The position numbers were made by a program, and so were the translations under genes. A stretch of 64,000 nucleotides of DNA, taken from assembly GCF_010378095.1 (NCBI RefSeq), contig NZ_WNJL01000037.1:62001-126000 (forward strand), written 5' to 3'. Source of the stretch: Acidithiobacillus ferrianus (GTDB taxonomy: Bacteria > Pseudomonadota > Gammaproteobacteria > Acidithiobacillales > Acidithiobacillaceae). The notes beneath the pieces were generated by a model, which made no database searches, was not told the origin of the DNA, and saw only the letters and a list, made by a program, of their open reading frames with translations. Below are positions 1 to 7,499 of the stretch, in pieces (positions within the stretch are counted from its first letter, which is position 1; every line of letters starts with the position of its first letter).

Positions 1-552
1 GAAGTGAGTGGATCACGCATGAGTTTGGGGTCCACGCCTAATGGCAATCCGGTTGCTCCAAATGGCTTGTCACGATCATCCATCTACACATGGAACGTAG
101 GCATGCACGGTGGCATGATGGGCATTCACTACGCGGCCTCTTACACCAACATGACCACAGGGCGTAGCTTCGCTGCCGGACCTACCGGAGCAATGAATTC
201 CAACGGTATGCTGGCCACTGATTGGAATGTGGGCTTGGGCGCGAACCTGCATCAGATGATGCTGACTCCGTCCTGGCTGGATATCGAACCTGCGGTGCGT
301 TTCGACTCTTTCAGCATCAACAACCACAACGGTTATGATGCGAAACTCGATAACACTACGGTTGGTCTGAATTACTACGTCAACCCCAACAATCCCCATG
401 CCGCAGAGGTGCAGTTGAACTACATCATCCCCTCTGCGCGTCAGGGCAAGTTTGGTACAGGGACCATGGGCGGTGTATTCGGTGCGACGGGTGCTCCCAT
501 CAACGGTATGGCGTATAACACGCTGATGGTGCAGTTCCAGGCTGGCTTCTAA
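1..552 (+). CDS. porin-like outer-membrane protein, 3' end only
   Basis: The reading frame is open from the first base, so the true start lies outside the window. The visible 183 residues are rich in Gly, Asn, Thr and aromatic residues with alternating hydrophobic stretches, typical of transmembrane beta strands. The protein ends in Gln-Ala-Gly-Phe; a C-terminal Phe is the usual signal for insertion by the Bam machinery. The frame resembles the last strands of a porin, but the substrate cannot be judged from this part. A strong intrinsic terminator follows 30 bases after the stop, so the gene ends its transcription unit. Confidence 0.7.
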   Translation, partial: EVSGSRMSLGSTPNGNPVAPNGLSRSSIYTWNVGMHGGMMGIHYAASYTNMTTGRSFAAGPTGAMNSNGMLATDWNVGLGANLHQMMLTPSWLDIEPAVRFDSFSINNHNGYDAKLDNTTVGLNYYVNPNNPHAAEVQLNYIIPSARQGKFGTGTMGGVFGATGAPINGMAYNTLMVQFQAGF

Positions 553-582
553 TCACCAACCAGCCAGTACGCAGGAAAAAGG

Positions 583-611
583 AACCGCTGCCGCAAGGTG
601 GCGGTTTTTTT
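583..611 (+). terminator. intrinsic terminator after the porin-like gene
   Basis: A 10-bp stem with two internal G-T wobbles (583-592 pairing with 597-606) closes a GCAA tetraloop. It runs into an uninterrupted T tract. It lies directly downstream of the porin-like stop and just before the end of the convergent lipoyl-protein gene. Confidence 0.85.
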
Positions 612-623
612 ATACCGGCGCGT

Positions 624-1070
624 CTAGTCCGAGCAACGCATACACTGCACATCGTAACGATCGATCCAGGCGCTCAATGCTTCGATGGCGTCCGGGCCGG
701 TCTTGACGTTATCCAGGGCATGTCGGGGGTCATCGGGTTTCACCCGTGCGATCCAGGCGTCTCCATAGGGGTCGACATTGATCAAATGCGGGTTGTCCAG
801 GAGCGCTTCATTGCGCGCCACGATCTCGCCTGCGCAAGGCACCGGTACGCCGCCGGCCCATTTGCCGCTCTCGAGGGTGGCGACATGACGTCCCGCCTCC
901 AGATGCGTGCCGAGTTTTCGGATGCGCGCTTTCTGCAGGCGTCCGGACATGGTCTGGGCGGGATCAGTGACGCCGATGGTCAGGATGCCATCCTCCTCGG
1001 GACGCACCCAAACGTAGTCGAGGTCATAGAACAGATCTTCGGGCAGTTCACAACCGCGGTACTCGCTCAC
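624..1070 (-). CDS. GcvH-like lipoate-binding protein (LbpA-type)
   Basis: A 148-residue protein with the H-protein fold. The lipoyl-lysine turn reads LESGKW with the acceptor Lys at about 70, followed by a VPVPCAGEI strand. This ESGKW form resembles the lipoate-binding proteins of the sHdr sulfur-oxidation system (LbpA) more than the ESVKA form of glycine-cleavage H proteins. No gcvT, gcvP or hdr genes lie nearby. The last residues hold a CxxC pair (Cys143, Cys146), unusual for H proteins. The GTG start overlaps the haemerythrin stop (GTGA), implying translational coupling as the last gene of a globin-reductase-haemerythrin operon. The lipoyl-protein family is clear; the role is inferred. 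Confidence 0.75.
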   Translation of the reverse strand: MSEYRGCELPEDLFYDLDYVWVRPEEDGILTIGVTDPAQTMSGRLQKARIRKLGTHLEAGRHVATLESGKWAGGVPVPCAGEIVARNEALLDNPHLINVDPYGDAWIARVKPDDPRHALDNVKTGPDAIEALSAWIDRYDVQCMRCSD

Positions 1071-1525
1071 GCCCGTTCCCCTGCTGCGAAGGTCAGAATC
1101 TCCTGGCCGACCGCCTGCCCATGATCGGGCAACGCCTCCGCCAGATATGGATAGAGTTCGGTTTCTTCCTTGGCATCGTGCTGCTTGAGGATGGTTTGCA
1201 CGGTACTGAGGAGATCGGCAAACTCTTCCGCATCTTCCGCACTGATGGCTTCAGCCATCTCCTGAAAGAATACGCGCAGATCCTGATGTCCCTTGCGCAG
1301 GAGCGCCGTCAGCGGATGTTCGGTGCCTCCCTCCCGCGCCTCGAAGGCGGGGAACAGGGTCGTTTCCTCCACAACCATATGGCCATCGGCGATGCCATGA
1401 CGGAATTGCTCCAGATGCCGGGCAGCGTCCTGCCAGCGACCTTCCCGCACGGCCCGTGCGCTGATATCGAGAAGCGCGTCCAAGCGTACGTGATCCTGCT
1501 GCATGATCTGATCTATGCGGGTCAT
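1067..1525 (-). CDS. haemerythrin HHE-domain protein
   Basis: A 152-residue all-helical protein with the metal-binding pattern of haemerythrin-like domains: QDH at 10-12, His49 followed by Glu54 in HMVVEE, His80, and the HDAKE helix at 116-120. Such proteins bind a non-haem di-iron centre and are implicated in O2 or NO sensing, delivery or repair of iron centres. It is third in an operon with a haemoglobin and a flavin reductase and overlaps the next gene by 4 bases, which points to oxygen or nitrosative-stress chemistry. About 145 bases separate it from the reductase gene upstream, so a second promoter there is possible. Confidence 0.85.
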   Translation of the reverse strand: MTRIDQIMQQDHVRLDALLDISARAVREGRWQDAARHLEQFRHGIADGHMVVEETTLFPAFEAREGGTEHPLTALLRKGHQDLRVFFQEMAEAISAEDAEEFADLLSTVQTILKQHDAKEETELYPYLAEALPDHGQAVGQEILTFAAGERA

Positions 1526-1669
1526 AAGTAGCCTCCCTTTGATGGTGGAACTGGATGATGGCGGCCTCCTCCGCTCAACGTCATGGACCTGGAAATTCTG
1601 GAGGCCGTCGCACGGAATGGCCGCGAGATGGCGAAACCGATCGGCACCTGACGCCGATGCGGCGGTTTT

Positions 1670-2653
1670 TCAGCCATTGGGCGAGAAAGCGTCAAAATGG
1701 ATCTGTTCATGCGGTGTCCCATGGGAGAGCAGCAGATCGATAGCGGCCTCGATCATGCCGGGACTCCCGCAAAGGTAGATTTCATGATCTTTCCACGGCC
1801 CATGAGAAGCCACCGTGGGCAATAGCCGGCGCGCGCCCGTCCAGCCGGCGTCGGTCATATCGGACAGGGTGGGGGTGACCTGCAGGTGCGGGTAATGCCG
1901 CGACCATCCTGCCAGTTTTTCCGAATGATAGAAATCTTCCCGTTTTTTGGCACCGTAAAAAAGGTGAATGGGCCGTTTCCAGCCCAGATCGAAGCTCTCC
2001 TGGAGGATGGCCTCGATAGGCGCGAGTCCGGTGCCGGCGGCGATACAGAGGAGGTCGAGAGGACTCTCCTGGCGCAAAAAGAACTCCCCCTGGGGGGACC
2101 CCAACTGCAACGTGTCACCTATCCGGGCGTTTTGGAAAAGCCATTGACTGAAAGCGCCCCCGGGCAGCTCCCGAATATGAAACACCAGTTCACCCTGTGC
2201 GGTGGGGGGCGTCGCAACGGAGTACGAACGCCATTGCTCAGGTTGTCCCGGCACTCCGATGCGTGCATATTGTCCCGTCCGATAGGGATAGGGATGTTCC
2301 GGCTGGACACGAAGTTCCATGACGTTCCAGGCGAGGGGGGCGAGTTGGGTGACCTGTGCCGTCCAGAGGGTCTTCTGAACGATTTCGGCGCGCAGGCGCA
2401 TAGGACTGCGTGGATATAACTTGCAGAGGATGGCCATATTGGCGGCACGTTCGGTGGGTGAAAGCAGGAGCGGCATAAAAGGCCCCTGCTCACTGTCTCC
2501 ATCCAGGATGGTGCCTTTGCAGTCTCCGCAAGAACCACTGGCACAGCCGTGTTTGATGGGGATTCCGTGTTCTTTTGCTGCCGCGACAATGTTTTGGTGC
2601 GCGTCTGCTGTAAAACGGACACCAGACGGCTCCAGACAGATTTCGAACTCCAT
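1670..2653 (-). CDS. 2Fe-2S ferredoxin / FAD / NAD(P)H oxidoreductase
   Basis: About 327 residues in the ferredoxin-NAD(P)H reductase order. An N-terminal plant-type 2Fe-2S domain has ligands Cys37, Cys42, Cys45 and Cys77. A flavin barrel follows with RSYS at 142-145, then a nucleotide domain with AGTGLAP at 206-212. This layout is that of reductase components of multicomponent oxygenases (phenol hydroxylase P5, MMO component C). The open frame extends 67 codons further upstream, but the ATG at 2653 has a good GGGAG site and begins the conserved domain. No oxygenase is adjacent. The neighbours are a single-domain globin and a haemerythrin, so it may reduce the globin as in a split flavohaemoglobin; that partner is inferred. 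Confidence 0.85.
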   Translation of the reverse strand: MEFEICLEPSGVRFTADAHQNIVAAAKEHGIPIKHGCASGSCGDCKGTILDGDSEQGPFMPLLLSPTERAANMAILCKLYPRSPMRLRAEIVQKTLWTAQVTQLAPLAWNVMELRVQPEHPYPYRTGQYARIGVPGQPEQWRSYSVATPPTAQGELVFHIRELPGGAFSQWLFQNARIGDTLQLGSPQGEFFLRQESPLDLLCIAAGTGLAPIEAILQESFDLGWKRPIHLFYGAKKREDFYHSEKLAGWSRHYPHLQVTPTLSDMTDAGWTGARRLLPTVASHGPWKDHEIYLCGSPGMIEAAIDLLLSHGTPHEQIHFDAFSPNG

Positions 2654-2715
2654 CAGCGGGATTCTCCCTACAGGACCGGCGGACCCGGAGGTACGCCGGG
2701 AGTGGCCAGAAAGAT

Positions 2716-3177
2716 TTAGGCGGCTGGGGGAACATCGTCCAGCGTGACCGGGACATAGCGGGCGGGTGCCATGGCCTCGTAGGCGGCCTCGATGCAGACA
2801 GAGGCGGCCAGATTGTAGGCCTCGATCCAGGATTCCGCCATTTCCTGTGTCCACGCCGCGCCGAGGAAATGCTTCAGGGTGTTGAGCAGGCTTTTGCCGA
2901 CGATGGGATAGTGTTCAGGACGGGTGTCGTATTTGATATGGCCGACGCCGAGTTCCTTCAAATAGGGTACCAGCACCTCCAGCGTATCGATGTTCGTGGC
3001 GATCAGGATGACCGAATTGAACAGCCGTACCCGCTGTTCCGTCATGTCGCCGGGGAACATTTTGCGGAGTTCGGGGAAATGGGTAAACATGTAGTTGTAG
3101 AAATGCTCGGCGACTTGAACGCCCAGATCCTGAACCGCGGCGCCGCTGGACTTGATCAGCTGGATATTGATAGTCAT
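2716..3177 (-). CDS. single-domain bacterial haemoglobin (VHb-like)
   Basis: A 153-residue globin resembling Vitreoscilla haemoglobin. Phe41 fits position CD1, Gln48 in TEQRVRL fits distal E7, and His89 in EHYPIVGK fits the proximal F8 ligand. There is no fused reductase domain, but a separate 2Fe-2S flavin reductase follows 62 bases downstream, so the pair could work as a two-protein NO dioxygenase or O2-delivery module. An AAGGAG ribosome site precedes the ATG. It is the first gene of the operon. An FNR/DNR-type site lies 110 bases upstream, fitting low-O2 or NO control. Confidence 0.88.
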   Translation of the reverse strand: MTINIQLIKSSGAAVQDLGVQVAEHFYNYMFTHFPELRKMFPGDMTEQRVRLFNSVILIATNIDTLEVLVPYLKELGVGHIKYDTRPEHYPIVGKSLLNTLKHFLGAAWTQEMAESWIEAYNLAASVCIEAAYEAMAPARYVPVTLDDVPPAA

Positions 3178-3259
3178 CTATTGCTACTCCTTTTGGTTGA
3201 TGCCGGCGATAAAACACGAAGCGCATTGTCTTTGCGAGGGGGATGCCCACACACAGCTT

Positions 3260-3301
3260 AGCGTATCTCGATCCGTAGAGGCATTCTTTGATCCAGGTCA
3301 A
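3260..3301 (-). promoter_or_regulatory. FNR/DNR-type site and promoter for the globin operon
   Basis: TTGATCCAGGTCAA at 3288-3301 matches the FNR consensus TTGAT-N4-ATCAA at 9 of 10 defined positions. On the minus strand a TACGCT -10 candidate lies at 3260-3265, which would place the site near -41 from the start of transcription. That is the usual class II activator position. FNR/CRP-family control of single-domain globins is established in other bacteria; here it is inferred from the site alone. Confidence 0.6.
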
Positions 3302-3338
3302 GTTTTTTGGAAAAGTGAAAGGGCGTAAGATGGGTAAT

Positions 3339-3354
3339 CATGGAGCATTCCATG
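3339..3354. promoter_or_regulatory. short palindrome upstream of the LysR gene
   Basis: CATGGA and TCCATG form perfect 6-bp arms around a 4-base centre, 17 bases before the start codon of the divergent LysR gene. It could be an autoregulatory site. It is too short to be sure. Confidence 0.3.
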
Positions 3355-3371
3355 GGGGTTGACGATAATTT

Positions 3372-4271
3372 ATGGATACCGAACTGCTGCTTACCCTTCT
3401 CGCGGTGGCGGAATCCGGCGGAATCAGCGCGGCCGCCCGGGTTTTGTACCGCAGCCAGCCCACGCTCACGGAGCGTTTGCACAGGCTTTCCCAGTTGGTA
3501 GGAGAACCGCTCTATATCCGTACCGGAAGAGGGATAGAGCTGACTCCGGCAGGAACGGCGTTGATCTCCACGGCGCAACACATGCGTGATGTGGTCAATG
3601 AGTTCAATGATCTCGTGCTGCGGCGCCAGCGTTTGCAAAGCGGCGTCCTGCGTATCGTGGCGACGAACACGGTGGCCAGTTATTTTTTGCCGCAACGACT
3701 CGTGGCGTTCCAGAGAAAGTATCCCGACGTGGAGATTCACCTCAGAGGGGGCGTTATAGACTGGCGAGATATCCCCATCCCCGACTGGGATCTGTTTTTT
3801 CTGGAGGGCGGATTGGATCTTGAAGGGTTGCCCTCTTACTATTCGGTGACACCCTGGATGCAAGACGAGATCGTGACCATCTTTCCGGCAGGCCATCCCT
3901 TGCTGGATAAGGCCGTGATCCATATGGAAGACCTGATGTCCTATCCCATCATCTGGAGAGAACGCATGTCGGGAATCCGGAGAACCGTGGAGCATGAGTT
4001 TTACAAGAACCATCTGACACCTCGGCAGTCTATCGAAATCACCGGGGTCGAAGCCGTGGGCGCTGCCGTGGAAGCTGGCCTCGGCATAGGATTTGTCACG
4101 GCCGCCGCGTTGAAATACAGAAAGGAATGGCGTGTTGCGGCGAGGAGGATACCCTCGCCGGATGGCATCCAGTGGACGTTATATATGGCCAGACCTCAAC
4201 CGATATACCAGTCTCGCACCATCCAGGAATTTCTGAGGTATATAGAGGCTTCTGACGCTGATGCAACCTGA
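3372..4271 (+). CDS. LysR-family transcriptional regulator, divergent from the globin operon
   Basis: A 299-residue LysR-type regulator. The N-terminal winged helix (about residues 1-60) carries the family pattern SGGISAAARVLYRSQPTLTERLHRL. It is followed by the linker helix and a two-lobed effector domain from about 90. Divergence from the haemoglobin operon across a 194-base shared region suggests it controls that operon, itself, or both. The effector is unknown. The N-terminus is atypical in starting MDTELLLTLL, but the helix-turn-helix is intact. Confidence 0.85.
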   Translation: MDTELLLTLLAVAESGGISAAARVLYRSQPTLTERLHRLSQLVGEPLYIRTGRGIELTPAGTALISTAQHMRDVVNEFNDLVLRRQRLQSGVLRIVATNTVASYFLPQRLVAFQRKYPDVEIHLRGGVIDWRDIPIPDWDLFFLEGGLDLEGLPSYYSVTPWMQDEIVTIFPAGHPLLDKAVIHMEDLMSYPIIWRERMSGIRRTVEHEFYKNHLTPRQSIEITGVEAVGAAVEAGLGIGFVTAAALKYRKEWRVAARRIPSPDGIQWTLYMARPQPIYQSRTIQEFLRYIEASDADAT

Positions 4272-4454
4272 GAAGGTTCCCGCTTCGTACACGCCCGGCC
4301 GGAGTTTCGTGGATGTTCCCGAGCTGTGCATGATCGGGCGCGCTCGCCAGGTTGCCGAATAGAGCGGTAGCGCCATAGGAATGGCTTCTCATAAGGTTAT
4401 ACTGATATGATGGTGTGGTATTTCGGATGACGCCACCCATATTAAGAAGGTCTT

Positions 4455-5366
4455 ATGAGCATGCATCTCACTTTTCGCCAACTGCAGGTGTTCAGCGCGG
4501 TGGCGAAACATCAGAGTTTTACGCGCGCGGCGCAGGCGCTCCATCTGAGTCAACCCGCCGTATCCATGCAGGTTCGGCAGATGGAAGAGCAAATCGGACT
4601 CCCCCTTTTTGAGCAACTGGGGCGTCAGATCTATCTCACCGAAGCGGGGCGGGAAATGGCGCGTTACAGTACCGCCATCATTCAGCAACTGGATGAGGCG
4701 GTGCAGGTGATCAATGATCTCAAGGGGCTGGCTGGGGGGCATATCCATATCAGCGTGGCGACCACCGGGGCGTATATCGCGCCCTATCTGCTGGCGGCGT
4801 TCAGCAAATTGCACCCGCAGGTGACCGTCAGCATGGATGTCACCAATCGGGAGACCTTGTTGCGCCAACTGGCGGAGAACGAGGTGGATGTCGCCATCAT
4901 GGGGCGGCCTCCAGCGAATTTGTCGCTGGAGGCCACGGCCTTTCTGGAGAATCCATTGGTGATCATCGCCGCGCCTGATCATCCCTTGGCCAAGATCGAG
5001 GCGATTACTCTGGAAGCCGTGGCGGCTTATCCCTTCATCATGCGGGAGTCGGGTTCGGGGACGCGGATTGCCGGGGAACAGTTTTTTGAGAAGACCGGCG
5101 TCGCGCTGCACGCGAGCATCGAGGTCAGCAGCCACGAAGCCATCAAGCATGCGGTGCGCGCGGGTATGGGGCTGGGTATCGCTTCCCTGCATACGGTGCG
5201 GGAAGAGTTGCTGGCGGGACACCTGGTGGTGCTGGATGTGCAAGGCATGCCTATCGAACGTCACTGGTATGTGGTGCATCGTCAGGGCAAGCGTCTCTCG
5301 GCGGCTACCCAGGCCTTCCGGGATTTTTTGCTGGATCAGGAAGCAGCACGTTTATTGCCGGAGTAG
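4455..5366 (+). CDS. cbbR: CbbR-type LysR regulator
   Basis: A 303-residue LysR regulator closely resembling CbbR, the activator of Calvin-cycle operons. The N-terminal helix-turn-helix has SFTRAAQALHLSQPAVSMQVRQ. The effector domain contains VTNRETLLRQLAENEVDVAIMG, a stretch typical of CbbR that forms part of the metabolite pocket. It is not next to RuBisCO genes here. Instead it converges, with a 38-base gap, on a Hyf-like ion-pumping complex operon. A link between that complex and carbon fixation is inferred from this placement only. The ATG at 4455 is preceded by AGAAGG; an in-frame ATG two codons later is possible. Confidence 0.85.
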   Translation: MSMHLTFRQLQVFSAVAKHQSFTRAAQALHLSQPAVSMQVRQMEEQIGLPLFEQLGRQIYLTEAGREMARYSTAIIQQLDEAVQVINDLKGLAGGHIHISVATTGAYIAPYLLAAFSKLHPQVTVSMDVTNRETLLRQLAENEVDVAIMGRPPANLSLEATAFLENPLVIIAAPDHPLAKIEAITLEAVAAYPFIMRESGSGTRIAGEQFFEKTGVALHASIEVSSHEAIKHAVRAGMGLGIASLHTVREELLAGHLVVLDVQGMPIERHWYVVHRQGKRLSAATQAFRDFLLDQEAARLLPE

Positions 5367-5404
5367 GGGCGGCTTGTTCCCGGGTGAAGGGGCGAGGTAT
5401 CCCA

Positions 5405-5905
5405 TCAGGAGTTCACTTGCTCCCCGGATATCCGCAAAAGCCCCCGCAGCAGGGCGTCAGGATCCGGTGGGCAGCCCGATATCTGCAGATCCACCGGCAA
5501 TACGGCGGCAACCTTGCCCACGACCGCATAGCTGCCCTGAAAAACGCCACCATCGCAGGCACAGTCGCCGATGGCGATGACCCGCCGCGGTGCGGGCATG
5601 GCCGTGTGGCAGTCTTGTAAAGCCGCGGCCATATGGCGGGTCACCGGCCCGCTCACCGTCAGCACGTCGGCGTGGCGTGGGGACGCAGTGAAGCGGAAAC
5701 CGGCCTGCTCCAGGTTATAGTGCGGACCATTCAGGGCATTGAGCTCCAGTTCGCAGCCATTACAGGAGCCCGCGTCGACATGGCGGATGCCGAGGCTGTG
5801 GCGGAAGCAGGAGGGACTGGCGGATGCCGGGTCCCGCTGGGTCCGCGGCGGTTTTTCCCCAACTTTTCCCAGCCGCAGGACCTCACGCAGTATTCGATAC
5901 ATCAT
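5405..5905 (-). CDS. hyfI: NuoB/HyfI-like 4Fe-4S small subunit of Ehr-type complex
   Basis: About 166 residues, homologous to the small subunit of group-4 NiFe hydrogenases and to NuoB of complex I. All four ligands of the terminal 4Fe-4S cluster are present: the CNGC pair (48 and 51 from this start), Cys115 in GDCACDG, and Cys145 in GCPPDP. The frame extends upstream to a GTG overlapping the large-subunit stop. The doublet ATG at 5900-5905 has an AAGGAG site at proper distance and is preferred. It is the last gene of the operon. An intact proximal cluster beside a large subunit without metal ligands suggests electron transfer, perhaps to a quinone-like acceptor. Confidence 0.85.
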   Translation of the reverse strand: MMYRILREVLRLGKVGEKPPRTQRDPASASPSCFRHSLGIRHVDAGSCNGCELELNALNGPHYNLEQAGFRFTASPRHADVLTVSGPVTRHMAAALQDCHTAMPAPRRVIAIGDCACDGGVFQGSYAVVGKVAAVLPVDLQISGCPPDPDALLRGLLRISGEQVNS

Positions 5906-5937
5906 CGTCTCCTTTCGAGAAGCGCCCGGCACCGTGC

Positions 5938-7488
5938 TCACAGATCATGGCCACTGTAACTCAAATTGAACGATTTGTTGATGAGCGGAAAATCCGCGAC
6001 GATATCGCGCAGGACCGCTTCTTCCAGTACGGGCCAAAGGGTCCACGACGGGTCCTGGGGGCGGCAGTGGCGGATGTTTCCCTGCGCCATGCGCAGCCAG
6101 AAGAATACCTCGCCCCGCCAGCCTTCCACCCACCCGATACCCTCTCCCGCGGCCTCCCGGAGATCCAGCGGATGGTACGGGTGGCCATCAGGCAGTTTCC
6201 GGAGAATTTCTTCCTGCAGGCGTAGCGACTCGGAGATCTCCTGAAAACGCACGGCCATGCGTGCCGCGACGTCGCCATCCATGGCGACGGCCATTCGTAC
6301 CTGAAGCCGGTCGTAGGGGCTGGGGGGAAATTGTACCCGCAGATCCCAGGCCTGGCCGCTGGCCCGGCCGGCGACTCCCATGAGCCCCAGATACGCGGCC
6401 CGCTCAGGGGAGACAACGCCCACTTGCACCACGCGGTCGCGTAATCCACCGTGCTCGGCGAGAATCTCCTGCAGGTGTCCGATGGCGGTTTCCAGTGCCC
6501 GGCCCGCACCATGGAGGGCCGCGATGTCCGTCGCCGCGAGATCAAAAGCCACCCCGCCGGGCAAAATCCGATCCATGAGATAGCGATGCCCGAAATAGCG
6601 CTGGTTTTCCCGCAGGAACTCTTCTTTGAGGGCCTGAAACTGGGTGAGAGCGAAGGCCAGTCCGGCGTCATTACCAATGGCGCCAAGATCACCGAGATGA
6701 TTGGCCAGGCGCTCCCGTTCCAGGCAGAGGGCGCGCAACCATTGGGCGCGTTCCGGCACCCGCGCAGCGGCGACCTGTTCCACCGCCTGGGCATAACTCC
6801 AGGCGTAAGCCACGGTGCTGTCGCCGCTGATGCGCCCGGCCAGACGCGCGCCAGCGGCCCCATCCAAGCCTCGGAAGAGGCGTTCCACGCCCTTGTGGGC
6901 ATACCCGAAACGCTCTTCCAGGCGCAGGATTTCCTCCCCCAGAACCTGAAAGCGGAAATGCCCCGGCTCGATGATGCCGGCGTGTATGGGGCCGACCGGA
7001 ATCTCATGGAGGTCCGGACTGTTCGTGGGGGGGAAAGCGTAGCCACGGTCCGCGGCGACATCCAGATCCGTTCCGGGGAAATCGGTGCGCAGGGGAAACC
7101 GATCCGCTGGCCAGGCCGCATGCCGTAACCAGGGACGGGTATCGTGCGTCCCCGTCGCGCGAATGCCCAGCAGGTCATACAGGGCCCGTTCCATGCGCAG
7201 GGCGTTCGGGAAAATGGAGGTTAGACTCGGATAAACCGCGGTGGCGGGGTCCACGACCATCTCCGTGCGGACGATACCCGTCGCGATCAGAAACGCCGCA
7301 TGGACGAGATAAGCGGATTCTTCAGCGCGACGGTCCTCGCCCCAGAAGGCCAACAGGCGTCCCCCTTGCGTACGGATATGCCGGGCGGTAAGCGGCCAAT
7401 CCGCTGCGTGCAGGCGACCGGACCACACCGGTAGCGGCGTGGCCCATCGCTTAAAATCCGTCAGTACGCGCAGTGCGGGGCTGGGCAT
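5938..7488 (-). CDS. hyfG: HyfG/NuoCD-like large subunit lacking NiFe ligands
   Basis: About 516 residues. An N-terminal NuoC-like domain (to about 150) is fused to a NuoD/HycE-like domain. In hydrogenases the domain carries two CxxC motifs binding NiFe. Here the first is RISGDS (about 219-224 from this start), so Ser and Asp replace the Cys residues. The C-terminus reads NLSYSGHDL where HycE has DPCYSC, so the second pair is also lost. The protein ends at that point, with no cleavable maturation tail. It therefore cannot be a classical hydrogenase subunit; it fits the energy-converting hydrogenase-related (Ehr) group. The ATG at 7488 has an AAGGA site and lies just past the preceding stop. 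Confidence 0.85.
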   Translation of the reverse strand: MPSPALRVLTDFKRWATPLPVWSGRLHAADWPLTARHIRTQGGRLLAFWGEDRRAEESAYLVHAAFLIATGIVRTEMVVDPATAVYPSLTSIFPNALRMERALYDLLGIRATGTHDTRPWLRHAAWPADRFPLRTDFPGTDLDVAADRGYAFPPTNSPDLHEIPVGPIHAGIIEPGHFRFQVLGEEILRLEERFGYAHKGVERLFRGLDGAAGARLAGRISGDSTVAYAWSYAQAVEQVAAARVPERAQWLRALCLERERLANHLGDLGAIGNDAGLAFALTQFQALKEEFLRENQRYFGHRYLMDRILPGGVAFDLAATDIAALHGAGRALETAIGHLQEILAEHGGLRDRVVQVGVVSPERAAYLGLMGVAGRASGQAWDLRVQFPPSPYDRLQVRMAVAMDGDVAARMAVRFQEISESLRLQEEILRKLPDGHPYHPLDLREAAGEGIGWVEGWRGEVFFWLRMAQGNIRHCRPQDPSWTLWPVLEEAVLRDIVADFPLINKSFNLSYSGHDL

Positions 7489-7499
7489 GATGGCGTTCC

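Noticed and set aside
3258..4013. 251-residue minus-strand frame
   Set aside because: It lies antisense within the LysR gene, which has a clear domain; the frame has no family features and no ribosome site.
4389..5279. 296-residue minus-strand frame
   Set aside because: Antisense to the CbbR-type gene and rich in His, Arg and Gln as expected for a shadow frame of GC-rich coding sequence.
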